Below, piece after piece: positions 11,275 to 21,582 of a stretch of 64,000 bases of DNA. Source of the stretch: CAVQFD01 sp963724695 (GTDB lineage Bacteria; Acidobacteriota; Vicinamibacteria; Vicinamibacterales; CAVVIG01); NCBI GenBank assembly GCA_963724695.1, contig CAVRVW010000007.1:310001-374000 (forward strand), read 5' to 3'. Position 1 is the first letter of the stretch, and every line of letters begins with the position of its first letter. The translations under genes were made by a program, and so were the position numbers. The notes beneath the pieces are model-generated. The model was not told the origin of the DNA. It did not search any database and saw nothing but the letters and a program-made list of their open reading frames with translations.

Positions 11275-13632
11275 GTGGTTGTCCTCGCGCTCTTCGTGTG
11301 TGCCGGCGCGTTGTGGCCCAGCCCGGCCTCGGCGCAGTCGACGGGCGAACCCGCTGCGGCTGCGGTCCTGACGCTCCCGGCCGACTACGCGGGGCCCGCG
11401 GTGCCGGTGCTGCCGGAGACCATGGCGCGCGACGCCGAGGGACGCACCACGATTCGGGCGGTCAGGCTCACGACGCCGCTCCAGATCGACGGCCGGCTCG
11501 ACGAAGCCCTCTATCGCGATGTACGCCCGATTCGCGATTTCATCCAGACCGAGCCGCGCGAAAACGTTCCCGCGACCGAGACGACCGAGGTGTGGATCGC
11601 CTTCGACGCGAACAACGTCTACGTGTCGTTCCGCTGCGGAGAAAGCGAGCCCTCGCGGATGGTGCTGAACGAGATGCGCCGCGACAGCTTCAACCTGCTG
11701 CAGAACGAAGGCGTCGGCTTCATGTTCGACACCTTCTACGACAAGCGGAACAGCGTCGTCTTCAACGTGACGCCGCTCGGCGGCCGCGTGGACGGCCAGG
11801 TCACCAACGAGCGGCAGTACAACGGAGACTGGAACGCGATCTGGGATGTCGCGGTCCTGCGGAGCGACACCGGGTGGACGGCCGAGTTCTCCCTGCCGTT
11901 CAAGTCGCTGCGCTACCGCCCGGGCACCGAGCAGTTCTGGGGGTTCAACGTCCGGCGCACCAATCGCTGGAAGAACGAGATGTCCTACGCCGCGCCGATC
12001 CCCAACTCGGTCGGGCAACGGGGTCTCTTCGCCGCCTCCATGGCGGCGACGCTCGTCGGCATCGAGGCGCCGTCCGGATCGCGCAACCTCGAGATCAAAC
12101 CGTATGCGATCGGCGACGTGACGACCGATTGGCTCGTGACCCCGTCGCGGAACCACGACCCCGGCGGCAACATCGGCGTCGATGCCAAGTACGGCGTGAC
12201 CCAGAGCCTCACCGCGGACCTGACCTACCGCACGGACTTCGCCCAGGTCGAGGCCGACGAGCAGCAGGTCAACCTCACCCGGTTCAGCCTGTTCTTTCCG
12301 GAGAAGCGCGAGTTCTTCCTCGAGAACCAGGGCCTCTTCCAGTTCGCGAGCAGCGGAGGGGGCGGTGGAGGGGGCGGTGGTCGCGGAGGAGGCGGCGGCG
12401 GCGGCGGTGGTGGGGGTGGCGGTGGGGGCGGGGGCGGCGCCAGCGATACCCCGGTGCTCTTCTACAGCCGGCGCATCGGGCTCACAGAAGATCTGCAGAT
12501 CCCGATTCAAGGTGGAGGCCGCCTCAGCGGCCGCGTCGGCAAGACGAGCGTCGGCGTGCTCGACATCCGGGCCGACGACTTCCAGGCCGCGACGACGTCG
12601 CTGCCCGCGACCAACTTCGCCGTCGTGCGGGTCAAGCAGGACATCCTGCGGAGGAGCAGCATCGGCGCCGCGCTCACGCAACGGTCCGACGCCCTTGCCG
12701 GCCCGGGCTCGAACCAGGCCTACGGCCTGGACGCGAGCCTCGCGTTCTTCACGAACCTGAGCATCAACTCGTACTGGGCCCGCACGCACACGGAGGGCCT
12801 CGCCGGAGACGACCAGAGCTATCGGGCGCAGCTCGACTACTCGGGCGACCGCTACGGCGTGCAGACCGAATACCTGCGCATCGGCGACAACTTCAACCCC
12901 GAGGTCGGGTTCGTGCGCCGCGATGACATGAACCGCGGCTTCACCTTCTTGCGCTTCAGCCCGAGACCCGCGTCGATGCCGTCGATTCGCCGCTTCATCT
13001 ATGCAGCCTCGGTCGACTACATCGAGGACGGGCAGGGCTGGCTCGAAACGCGCGAGCTCGAAGGCCAGTTCGGCCTCGACTTTCAGAACAGCGACCGCTT
13101 CAACGCGACCTACACCAACTCGTTCGAAGCGCTCGACGAGCCGTTCGAGATCAGCCCGGGCGTGACGCTGCCGGTCGGCGCCTACGACTTCGACAACCTC
13201 GCGGTGTCGTATTCGCCCGGCCAGCAGCACCGGGTCTCCGGGACCTTCCAGCTGGACCTCGGGACGTTCTACAACGGGCACAAGACGTCGATCGCGTACA
13301 GCCGCGGACGTGTGGAGATGACGCCGCAACTCTCACTCGAGCCGACCTTCTCGGTGAACTGGGTCGAGCTGGAGGAGGGGTCTTTCACGGCCACGCTGGT
13401 CGGGTCGCGCGTGACCTACACGGTGACACCGCTGATGTTCGTGAGCGCCCTGGTCCAGTACAACGCCAGCGGGAGCGTGGCAAGCGCCAACGCCAGGTTC
13501 CGGTGGGAGTACCAGCCCGGCAGCGAGCTCTTCGTCGTGTTCAACGAGGAGCGTGATACGGAGAGCCTCACGCCAATCGGCACACGCAACCGGTCAATCA
13601 TCGTCAAGGTCAACCGCCTGTTCCGCTTCTGA
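11275..13632 (+). CDS. DUF5916 outer-membrane beta-barrel protein with N-terminal CBM9-like domain
   Basis: A 785-residue protein with a signal peptide ending near SPASAQS. Residues about 60-260 form a carbohydrate-binding family 9-like fold (IDGRLDEALY, TEVWIAFDANNVYVSFRC, WTAEFSLPFKSLRY). The rest is the DUF5916 region (FFPEKREFFLENQGLFQF), rich in alternating strands and ending in a typical barrel C-terminus (VKVNRLFRF). A run of about 30 residues, almost all Gly, interrupts it at 12355-12437. I chose GTG 11275; a TTG at 11230 would translate the repeat arm upstream. The frame is intact throughout. The role is probably surface binding or transport; family function is not established. Confidence 0.85.
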   Translation: MVVLALFVCAGALWPSPASAQSTGEPAAAAVLTLPADYAGPAVPVLPETMARDAEGRTTIRAVRLTTPLQIDGRLDEALYRDVRPIRDFIQTEPRENVPATETTEVWIAFDANNVYVSFRCGESEPSRMVLNEMRRDSFNLLQNEGVGFMFDTFYDKRNSVVFNVTPLGGRVDGQVTNERQYNGDWNAIWDVAVLRSDTGWTAEFSLPFKSLRYRPGTEQFWGFNVRRTNRWKNEMSYAAPIPNSVGQRGLFAASMAATLVGIEAPSGSRNLEIKPYAIGDVTTDWLVTPSRNHDPGGNIGVDAKYGVTQSLTADLTYRTDFAQVEADEQQVNLTRFSLFFPEKREFFLENQGLFQFASSGGGGGGGGGRGGGGGGGGGGGGGGGGGGASDTPVLFYSRRIGLTEDLQIPIQGGGRLSGRVGKTSVGVLDIRADDFQAATTSLPATNFAVVRVKQDILRRSSIGAALTQRSDALAGPGSNQAYGLDASLAFFTNLSINSYWARTHTEGLAGDDQSYRAQLDYSGDRYGVQTEYLRIGDNFNPEVGFVRRDDMNRGFTFLRFSPRPASMPSIRRFIYAASVDYIEDGQGWLETRELEGQFGLDFQNSDRFNATYTNSFEALDEPFEISPGVTLPVGAYDFDNLAVSYSPGQQHRVSGTFQLDLGTFYNGHKTSIAYSRGRVEMTPQLSLEPTFSVNWVELEEGSFTATLVGSRVTYTVTPLMFVSALVQYNASGSVASANARFRWEYQPGSELFVVFNEERDTESLTPIGTRNRSIIVKVNRLFRF
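12355..12437 (+). repeat. Poly-glycine-encoding GGN tract
   Basis: About 28 consecutive codons are Gly except one Arg, built from ggc, ggt, gga and ggg in mixed order. The tract sits directly after FFLENQGLFQF in the DUF5916 protein, where barrel plug or loop sequence would be expected. Confidence 0.9.
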
Positions 13633-13931
13633 ACACATTCGGGCGGCAGGGCCCGGCGACTGTCCACCCCCGCGGAGCGTGGGTATTTTGCCTCACGCTG
13701 CCGGCGGAGCCCCGTTTCGCGTGCCGCCGCTCCGGGCGATACCGATTCTTGGATCGGTGGCCTGCTGCCAGGGAGCCTTGCGAGAATCCGGCGTCTTTAG
13801 ACCCTTTTGCCTCTCCCCAGGTGTGCTAGCCTACGCCGCGATTCGGATTTTCTGAAGGATCGCGTAGTCGGACGCAGGCTTCGTCTACCTGGCTCTACAG
13901 TTTCTACCTGGCGGCCACCAAGGAGAGTGTC

Positions 13932-16828
13932 ATGCGAGTACACGCGGTAGTCCGATGCGGCTGGCTTCTGGCCGCGCTCTTGTTCCTACCGGTGCTGGCG
14001 TCTGCCCAAAGCACGATCAGCGGCGTCGTCCGGGACACGACCGGGGCGGTATTGCCGGGCGTGACGATCGAGGCCTCGAGCCCCGTCCTCATCGAGAAGA
14101 CCCGCTCGGCCGTGAGCGACTCTTCCGGTCTCTACTCGATCGTCGACCTGCGTCCCGGGACCTACATCGTCACCTTCACGCTTTCCGGGTTCAGCACGCT
14201 CCGCCGCGAAGGTCGTGGAGCTGCCGACGAACTTCACGATGACGCTCAACGCCGATCTGCGCGTGGGCGCGCTCGAGGAGAGCATCACGGTCACCGGCGA
14301 CACGCCGGTCGTGGACGTCCAGAGCACGCAGCGCACGCAGGTGCTGACGCGCGACATGCTCGACTCGGTGCCGACGGCGCGCAACTACTCGGGCCTGGCG
14401 GCGCTGATGCCGGGCGTCCGGTCGAGCAACACGGACGTGGGCGGCAACCAGCAGATGGAACAGATCTACATGACCGTCCGCGGGTCGCGGCAGACCGACA
14501 CCACCATCCAGGTGGACGGCATGATGCTGAACAGCCTGATGAACGACGGGCAGGTCCAGGCGTACTTCAGCGACGCCGCGCAGGCTGAGATGAGCTTCCA
14601 GACGAGCGCGGTCGGCGCGGACGTGTCGGGCGGCGGCGTCCGGATCAACATGATCCCGAAGGACGGCGGCAACACGTTCAGCGGCTCGGCGTTCGTCGGA
14701 GGCACCAACGGCAGCTGGCAGGCGGACAACGTGACCGACGAGCTGCGCGCGGCCGGCCTGCAGTCAGGCGACGCAGTGGCGCACATCAAGGACTACAACT
14801 TCTCGTTCGGCGGCCCCCTCAAGAAGGACACGCTGTGGTTCTTCGGCAGCTGGCGGTACATCTCGACCAACGAGATCACGGCCAACAGCTTCAAGCCGGA
14901 CGGCTCGCCCGCGATCGAGGATCAGTGGATCCAGAACCAGATGCTGCGGATGACGTGGCAGGTGACGCCGCGGAACAAGTTCAGCGCGTACCAGGACCGC
15001 TACCCGAAATTCAAGGGCCACGAGCTCGGCGCGTTCACCGAGGACGACGCCAGCCGCCGGCGCGACAACAACCACGCGCTCTACTACACGGCGCAGGCCA
15101 AGTGGACCTCGACCGTCACCTCGCGCCTCCTCCTCGAGGGCGGGTACTCGAGCAACGTCGAGTACTACACCGGTCTGTATCAGCCAGGGATCGAAAAGGA
15201 ACGTGGCACGCCGGAGTGGTACTCGACCGTCGGCCACTACGACATCACGACGCTGCGTCAGTGGGAAGGCATCATGACGCCGTCCACGGGCAACGACCCG
15301 AAGCGCTTCGTGCTGTCGGGATCGGGCTCCTACGTGACGGGCGCCCACTCGTTCAAGAGCGGCGTGCAGTGGTCGTTCGGCAACAGCCAGATCGACCGCG
15401 ACTTCAACGGCGACATCCTCCAGCGGTACCGCAACGGCGCCCCCGCCGACGTCGTCGTGTACAACACCCCCGTCGTCGCCAAGGAGACCCTCAACGCGGA
15501 CATGGGGATCTTCGCGCAGGATTCGTGGCGCATCGACCGGCTGACGCGTGAACATGGGCGTCCGCTTCGAGTACTTCAACGCGTCGATCGCTGAGCAGAC
15601 GGCGGCCGCCGGCCGGTTCGCGCCAGAGCGCGCGATTAGCGAGGTGCCCGACGTGCCGAGCTGGTTCGACATCGCGCCGCGCTTTGGTGTGGCGTACGAC
15701 CTCTTCGGCGACGCGCGGACGGCGCTGAAGGCCAGCTTCAACCGTTACATGGCGGGCCAGGCGCTCGGCTTCCCCGCGCGCTACAACCCCCTGGCGCTCC
15801 GGTCCGAGACCCGGACGTGGGTCGACACCAACCGCGACGACATCGCCCAGGACAGCGAGATCGGACCCAAGATCGATCAGAAGTTCGGCGAAGCGACCGC
15901 GACCCTTCGTCCCGATCCGGATATGCAGCGCGAGCACGATCTCGAGTACAGCGTGAGCGTGCAGCATCAGGTCAGGTCGGGCGTCGCCCTCACGGCGGCC
16001 TGGTACCGTCGCAACACCTACGAGATCCGGCGAACCGACAACCTGCTCGTGGGCCTGAACGACTACACGGCGGTTCCGGGGTTCAACCCCATCACCGGCG
16101 AGGCGATCACCTTCTACAACCTGAACGCCGCCAAGCTCGGCCAGGTCGACAACGTCGACTTCAACTCCACCGACACGGACCTCAGGAGCCGCACGTATCA
16201 GGGCTTCGAGCTCGGTGGCCAGGCGCGTCTGGGCAGCAGGGCGAACTTCTTCGGCGGCTGGACGTTCGATCGCCTGACCTCCGTCGCCTGCGACTCGGTG
16301 ACCGACCCGAACACCTTCAGGTACTGCGATCAAGCCGACTTCGGCATGCCGTTCCGGCACGAGTTCAAGCTGGCCGGGTCGGTCACCACCATCTGGGACA
16401 TCCAGGCGAACCTCGCGTTCCAGAGCTACGCGGGGCTCGAGCAGAACACCAACTGGGTGATCGGCCGGACGACGCGGTATCCGGCGGACTGCCCGGCGCC
16501 GTGCACGGCTGGCGCCCTGGTCATTCCCAACATGACGCTGGCGACGCTGACCCCGCTGTCGTTCGCGAACGGCACGCAGAGCGCGCAGGGCGTGCAACTG
16601 GTGCAGCCGGGCACGAAGTTCCTCCCGCGCCACAACCAGGTGGACGTCGGCTTCCGGAAGCTGTTCAGGACCGGCAAGTACACGTGGTCCGGCCAGGCGG
16701 ACATCTTCAACGTGTTCAACATGGCCACCGTGAAGAGCGAGAACCAGACCTACGGCACGAGCCTGGGCACGCCGCTCTCGATTCTCCAGCCGCGCACGCT
16801 GCGTCTGGCGATGCAGATGAGGTTCTAA
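13932..16828 (+). CDS. Oar-like TonB-dependent receptor with carboxypeptidase-regulatory domain (first of two)
   Basis: Signal peptide to about residue 26 (LPVLASAQ), then a carboxypeptidase-regulatory-like beta sandwich (ISGVVRDTTGAVLPGVTIEA, LRPGTYIVTFTLSGF). A plug domain follows (TPVVDVQSTQRTQVL, DGMMLNSL, GGGVRINMIPKDGGN), then a large barrel ending in LRLAMQMRF. About 960 residues when two slips, near 14210 and 15545, are repaired. Such receptors import large or complexed nutrients across the outer membrane; the ligand cannot be told. The start has a strong AAGGAGAG site at 13919-13926. The preceding 299 bases (13633-13931) hold no recognisable gene or motif. Confidence 0.88.
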
Positions 16829-16912
16829 CTAGAGGCTAGAGGCTGGAGGCTAGGGGCTGGGGCTTGACCCCGGCCCCGGCTCGGCCTGAGCCCTAAGCCG
16901 TGAGCCTTGAGC
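16829..16912. repeat. Inverted pair of CTNNNGG heptamer arrays
   Basis: Directly after the receptor stop codon, 16829-16866 reads ctagagg, ctagagg, ctggagg, ctagggg, ctggggc. The segment 16885-16912 is the same motif on the other strand (ctcaagg, ctcacgg, cttaggg, ctcagg in reverse complement). The two arms can pair imperfectly around a C/G-rich loop. The next gene starts 8 bases after the second arm. Confidence 0.75.
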
Positions 16913-16919
16913 ACGCAGA

Positions 16920-17445
16920 ATGATGCAGGACCCCTCCGAACGTTCTCGCCGAGACTTCCTCGCACTGGCCCTTGGCGCAGCGGCCGCCCCGGCTCTTACC
17001 CTCTCTCTCGAAGCGCAAGGCCTCGACTCACCCAAAGTTCTCGCGTCCGAGTTCCTCATGGACATGGTGCTCGACACGGCGCCGGCCCAGGATCTCGGTG
17101 CGCGGCGTATCGTGCCGGTCACCGGCGGCACCTTCGAGGGACCGAAGCTGAAGGGCACGGCGCTCTCCGGCGGCGGCGACTGGATCATCCGGCGTCCGGA
17201 CGGGGCGAACGAGCTGAACGTCCGGGCGACGCTGAAGACCGATGACGACCAACTGATTCTACGTGTCCTATCGCGGCCTCATCTATACGCCGCCGGGCGG
17301 AAGCGCCTCGGCGCGGTACTGGAGGACCACGCCGGTCTTCGAGACCGCCTCACCCAAGTACGACTGGCTCTCGCGCATCATCGCTGTCGGCGTCGGTCTC
17401 ACCGTGCCGGGTAAAGCGGCGTATCGGGTCTACACGATTCTGTAG
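16920..17445 (+). CDS. Tat-exported DUF3237 protein, one frame slip
   Basis: The N-terminus has a twin-arginine motif (SRRDFLALA) followed by a hydrophobic stretch, so export is probably by Tat. The remainder matches the DUF3237 fold, a small beta barrel of about 150 residues: PVTGGTFEGPKLKGTALSGG, DGANELNVRATLKTDD and, after a slip near 17255, SYRGLIYTPPGG and YWRTTPVFETASPKYDWLS. The C-terminus VYTIL is complete. The biochemical role of the family is unknown. It lies between two Oar-like receptors and may serve the same nutrient system. Confidence 0.8.
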
Positions 17446-17574
17446 AGCGCGGCTCAGCGTCCGTATCACGTCCAGACGCACGTTCGGCCCCGGCGGGAGG
17501 GGCGTATACTAGCCCGCGAATCATCGGCTCATCTGCGCGGATGCCTTCTTATGTTCTGAATAAGGGAGGCGCAG

Positions 17575-20500
17575 ATGGCCATTCGGAGACTCGCCGCATC
17601 GTTCGTCGTCGGGATCCTGTGGGCGGTAGTCGTGCCCGCAACCGCGTCGGCACAGAGCGCGATCGCCGGAACAATCACCGATAACACGGGCGCCGTCATG
17701 CCCGGGGTCACGGTCGAGGCGGCAAGCCCCGTCCTGATCGAGAAGGTCAGGTCGGTCGTCAGCGACGGCCAGGGCCGCTACACAATCATCGATCTGCGTC
17801 CCGGCACGTACACGATCAGCTACAGCCTGCCCGGTTTCACGACCGCCGTCCGCGAAGGACTGTTCCTGCCGGCGGACTTCGTCGCGACGGTCAACATCCA
17901 GCTGAGCGTGGGCGCCCTCGAAGAATCCGTGACGGTCACGGGGCAGAACCCCGCTCGTGGACGTGCAGTCGTCGGCGCGCACCGAGGTGATCACCGCGAG
18001 CTCGCTCGATGCGCTCCCGACCCCGCGAAACACGCAGTCGTTCGGCTACCTCGCGCAGGGCGTGCGGCTCAGCAAGCCGGATGTGGGCGGCGCGCAGATG
18101 ATGGAGCAGGTCAACATGCGCGTGCACGGAGCGAGCCCGCTGCACACGACGATGCAGATCGACGGCATGCTCATCAGCCCGGCGTTCAGCGACGGCGCTC
18201 ATCCAGAACTACATCAACCAGGCGGCATTCGCGGAGACCGCGTTCACGACGAGCTCCCAGGGCGCTGAGGTGTCGGGAGGCGGCATCCGCGTCAACATGA
18301 TTCCGCGCGACGGCGGCAACGAGTTCCACGGCTCGCTGTACGCGGGCGTCACCGACGGCTCGTGGCAGAGCAGCAACCTGAACGACGACCTTCGCGCCAA
18401 GGGCGCGACAGCTCGGCGACGGGCGTCACGAACATCTACGACGTCGAATCCGGCGGCGGGCGGCCCGATCCTCCGCGACAAGCTGTGGTTCTTCGCGGCG
18501 ATGCGCTGGATGTCGGTGGACGAGAAGGTGGTGGACGCCTACTTCCCCGACGGCAGCCCGGCCATCGTCGACCAGTACGTGAACATCCCGCTGGCCCGCG
18601 TCACCTACGCAGGCGACGTCGAAGGTCAAGGTCAGCGCGTTCTACGATCGGCCGTTCAAGTACAAGGGCCGGGAGTTCGTGTTCGGGGTCGAGCCGGTCA
18701 GCGCGTCGCGTCGCCGCAACTGGGGCGAGGCGAACTACCACAACCTCGGCACGAAGATGACCGCGGCGCTGAGCAACCGGTTTCTCTACGAGCTGGGCTT
18801 CACGCAGATTGTCGAACGCCTGCACACCGGCTATCAGCCGCAGGACTTCCAGGGGAACGCGCAGTTTGGCGGCACCACGGTCGGGTGGCCGCGGCCGTCG
18901 AACGTGACCCCCTGCTTCGCGACGCCGTGCGCGTACGACCCGAGCTTCGTGGCGACCCAGCGGAACCGTGGTACCGGGACGTGTCACGTCTCGACATCCT
19001 CACGAACGAGCGCACGGTGGCCGCGACTGGATACGCAGGAACGCTCCCGGATCGCAACCACTTCACGACGGCGCTCTCGTACGTCACCGGCTCGCACACC
19101 TTGAAGGGCGGCTTCCAGGTCTCCTGGGCCAGGACCGAAACGACGCCGCGTCGCACGGCGACCTGCAGGAGGTCCGGTATCGCAGCGGCGCGCCGGAGTC
19201 CGTCGTCGTGACCATCAACCCGTACGCCACCGAGGAGTACGTCTCGGCCGACATGGGCATCTTCGTTCAGGACTCGTGGAAGATTGAATCGCCTCACGAT
19301 CAATCCCGGCCTCCGCTACGAGTACTTCAACTCGATGATCAAGGAGCAGTGGCGCCAGGAAGGGCGGTTCGTGCCGGGCACCATCTTCCCCGAGATCAAG
19401 GGCGTGCCGGTCTGGAAGGACTTCGCGCCCCGGCTCGGCGTGGCGTACGACCTGTTCGGCGACGGCCGGACGGCGCTGAAGTTCGGCGCGAGCAGGTACA
19501 TGCGGCCGATGGCCGGAAGCTTCGTCAAGCGGTACAACCCGGCCCGCGGTCTCGGCCACCGACATTCGTGACTGGTTCGACGTGGACCTGGTGCCAGGCA
19601 CGACGACGCGGTCCGGCATCGCGCAGGCCGACCGATCGCGACGGCATCGTCCAGAACAACGAGATCGGCCCGAGCAACAACGTGAACTTCGGGAAGACGT
19701 CTGGCCGGCGCGCCGTCGACGACATCCGGCGCGAGTACAACGTGCGAGTACTCGGCCGGCGTCCAGCACCAGCTCTTCAACAACCTCTCGGTCACCGCCG
19801 CATGGTATCGGCGTCAGTACTACCGCCTGATCGCGGAAGACAACGTCGCGGTCGACTCCGTCGGACTACACGCCGTTCCAGGTGGCGAACCCGTACAATC
19901 ACGGCCGAAACCTTCACGATGTACAACCTCAATCCGGCCAAGCAGGGCGCGGTGGACATCCTGGAGTACAACTCCGACACGAACACACACATCTCCAACG
20001 ACCTCGAGTTCAGCTTCAACAGCCGGCTGCCGAACGGGTCGGTCGTGTTCGGCGGCTGGACGGCGCAGCACAACATCGAGGTGACCTGCGACCAGGAGAA
20101 CCCGAACGGGTCGGCAGCGAACGACCTCTATTTCGACTATCAGCATGCAGCGCGGCGGCCGGTTCTGCGACGAGCGGAACATGGACATCCCATTCCGCCA
20201 CGACTTCAAGTTCGCCGGCACGCTGCCGCATGAAGTGGGACCTCGAATTGAGCGGCACGTTCGTGAGCTTCGCGGGCAACGAAACCCAGGTCGTGTGGAA
20301 CGTGCCGGCGTCGGCGTTCCCGGGCGGCCAGCGCACGGCAGTGACCCTCGTCAGACTGAACGAGCCGGGGACGCTGTACTACCCACGGTGGAACCAGCTC
20401 GACGTCGCGATCAAGAAGAGCTTCCGGCTTTGCAGGCTACCAGTTCACGGCGCAGGCGGACGTGTACAACGCGCTCAACGGATCGAACGTCACCACCGAA

Positions 20501-20587
20501 ACGCAGACCTACGGCCCGCAGTTGGGGCGCCCGAACACGATTCTTCAGGGACGGTTGCTCCGCCTGGTGACTCAGATCAGGTGGTAG
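17575..20587 (+). CDS. Oar-like TonB-dependent receptor with carboxypeptidase-regulatory domain (second), many frame slips
   Basis: Same architecture as the receptor at 13.9 kb: signal peptide (VVPATASAQ), regulatory sandwich (IAGTITDNTGAVMPGVTVEA), plug (LDALPTPRNTQSFGYLAQG, GGGIRVNMIPRDGGN) and barrel ending in LLRLVTQIRW. The two are clearly paralogues along most of their length. Roughly a dozen slips occur, for example near 17950, 18200, 18405, 18620, 18970, 19140, 19290, 19560, 19740, 20150 and 20235. Homology resumes after each, so I treat the gene as whole. The ribosome-binding site AAGGGAGG at 17562-17569 fixes ATG 17575. The stop overlaps the start of the next gene. Confidence 0.85.
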
Positions 20588-21570
20588 TCGTTTACGCAGT
20601 GTTGGTCGCCGCGCTCCTGGCCTTCCCGGCCTCGAGCGCGGCGCAGTCCAGGCGTCCAGCAGGCGAGGAGTGGAATCAGGTCAGGCCGCTCTTCGCCCTT
20701 GTTGAACGCGTCGCCGCCGGCGAGCCGGCCCCGGCAGACGTCGACTTGTCCTGGCAATGCCACTTCGTCGACGCGGACGCCGGCGTCGTGCTGGTCCCGT
20801 TCACACTCGACATCCGACGCGGGGCATTCAGCGTCGTTTCCCCTCGCGATGTACGTCCGGGTCGTCCTGAAGGGCGCACCCGCTCCCGCCCCTGGTCCCA
20901 ACGACGCGCTCGCTCAGTACCCCTTCGAGGACGCGGCGATCGTAGAGGGACCGATCAACGCGCCGCATCAGCCGGGCATTCACGGCCCCGCCGGGCGACC
21001 TACGACGTCTACGTCGCCCTCACCGAGCGCCCATCAGGTGGAGCGGCGAAGCCCAGGAGAACGGTCGTCAAGCAGGAGGTGACCATACCGGATCTCAAGT
21101 CAGGGCTGACGACGAGCAGCATCATCGTGGCCGAGCAGGTCGAGGCCGACAGCAACGGGAACGTGCCACGTACGAGCAGCAGCTCGACGACCCGTACCGG
21201 CTGTGGGGCACGCGCATCACGCCGGCGACACGTCGAACGTTCAAATCGAGCCGAGAGGCTTTCGGTGCTCTTTCTCGTGTATCAGGCGCAGGCCGTCCGC
21301 CGACGACAAGCCGGATGTCGAAGTGTCGTACATCGTGCACCGCACCACAACGAACGGCGCCGCGAGCTTGCCAGCCAGCATCCGCCCGGAGATCTTCAAC
21401 GCTGCGACCTTGCCTCCGACCTTCAGCCTGAGCGGAGGCGACCTGATTCTGGCGGGCCGGCAGATTGCCCTCGACGCCACTGCAGGACGGCGCCTACCGG
21501 CTCGAGATCACGGTCACGGACAGACTGCGCCCGTACGGCGCGTGCGCCGAACGGTGCCGTTCTCCGTTGA
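20581..21570 (+). CDS. Secreted acidobacterial beta-sandwich protein of unknown function, several frame slips
   Basis: A GTG at 20581 overlaps the receptor stop and opens a signal peptide (LVAALLAFPASSAAQS). Reconstructed, the protein has about 320 residues. The C-terminal part (TPATRRTFKSSRE, LFLVYQAQA, DKPDVEVSYIVHR, YRLEITVTDR, RRTVPFSVDGT) matches a beta-sandwich region I recognise from acidobacterial VWFA-related secreted proteins, but no VWA domain is seen here. Slips lie near 20845, 20995, 21170, 21280 and 21480. The exact 3' end is uncertain because of slips; the stop is somewhere in 21565-21590. Function unknown. Confidence 0.55.
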   Translation: MVVVYAVLVAALLAFPASSAAQSRRPAGEEWNQVRPLFALVERVAAGEPAPADVDLSWQCHFVDADAGVVLVPFTLDIRRGAFSVVSPRDVRPGRPEGRTRSRPWSQRRARSVPLRGRGDRRGTDQRAASAGHSRPRRATYDVYVALTERPSGGAAKPRRTVVKQEVTIPDLKSGLTTSSIIVAEQVEADSNGNVPRTSSSSTTRTGCGARASRRRHVERSNRAERLSVLFLVYQAQAVRRRQAGCRSVVHRAPHHNERRRELASQHPPGDLQRCDLASDLQPERRRPDSGGPADCPRRHCRTAPTGSRSRSRTDCARTARAPNGAVLR

Positions 21571-21582
21571 TGGGACCACGCT

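Noticed and set aside
11257..13329. 690-codon open frame on the minus strand opposite the DUF5916 gene
   Set aside because: It is a high-GC antisense shadow: composition is Arg/Val/Glu-rich without domain motifs, and the plus strand encodes a recognised intact protein.
13633..13931. Regulatory RNA or small gene in the 299-base gap before the first Oar-like receptor
   Set aside because: No conserved-looking ORF, strong hairpin with T-run or known riboswitch pattern could be seen.
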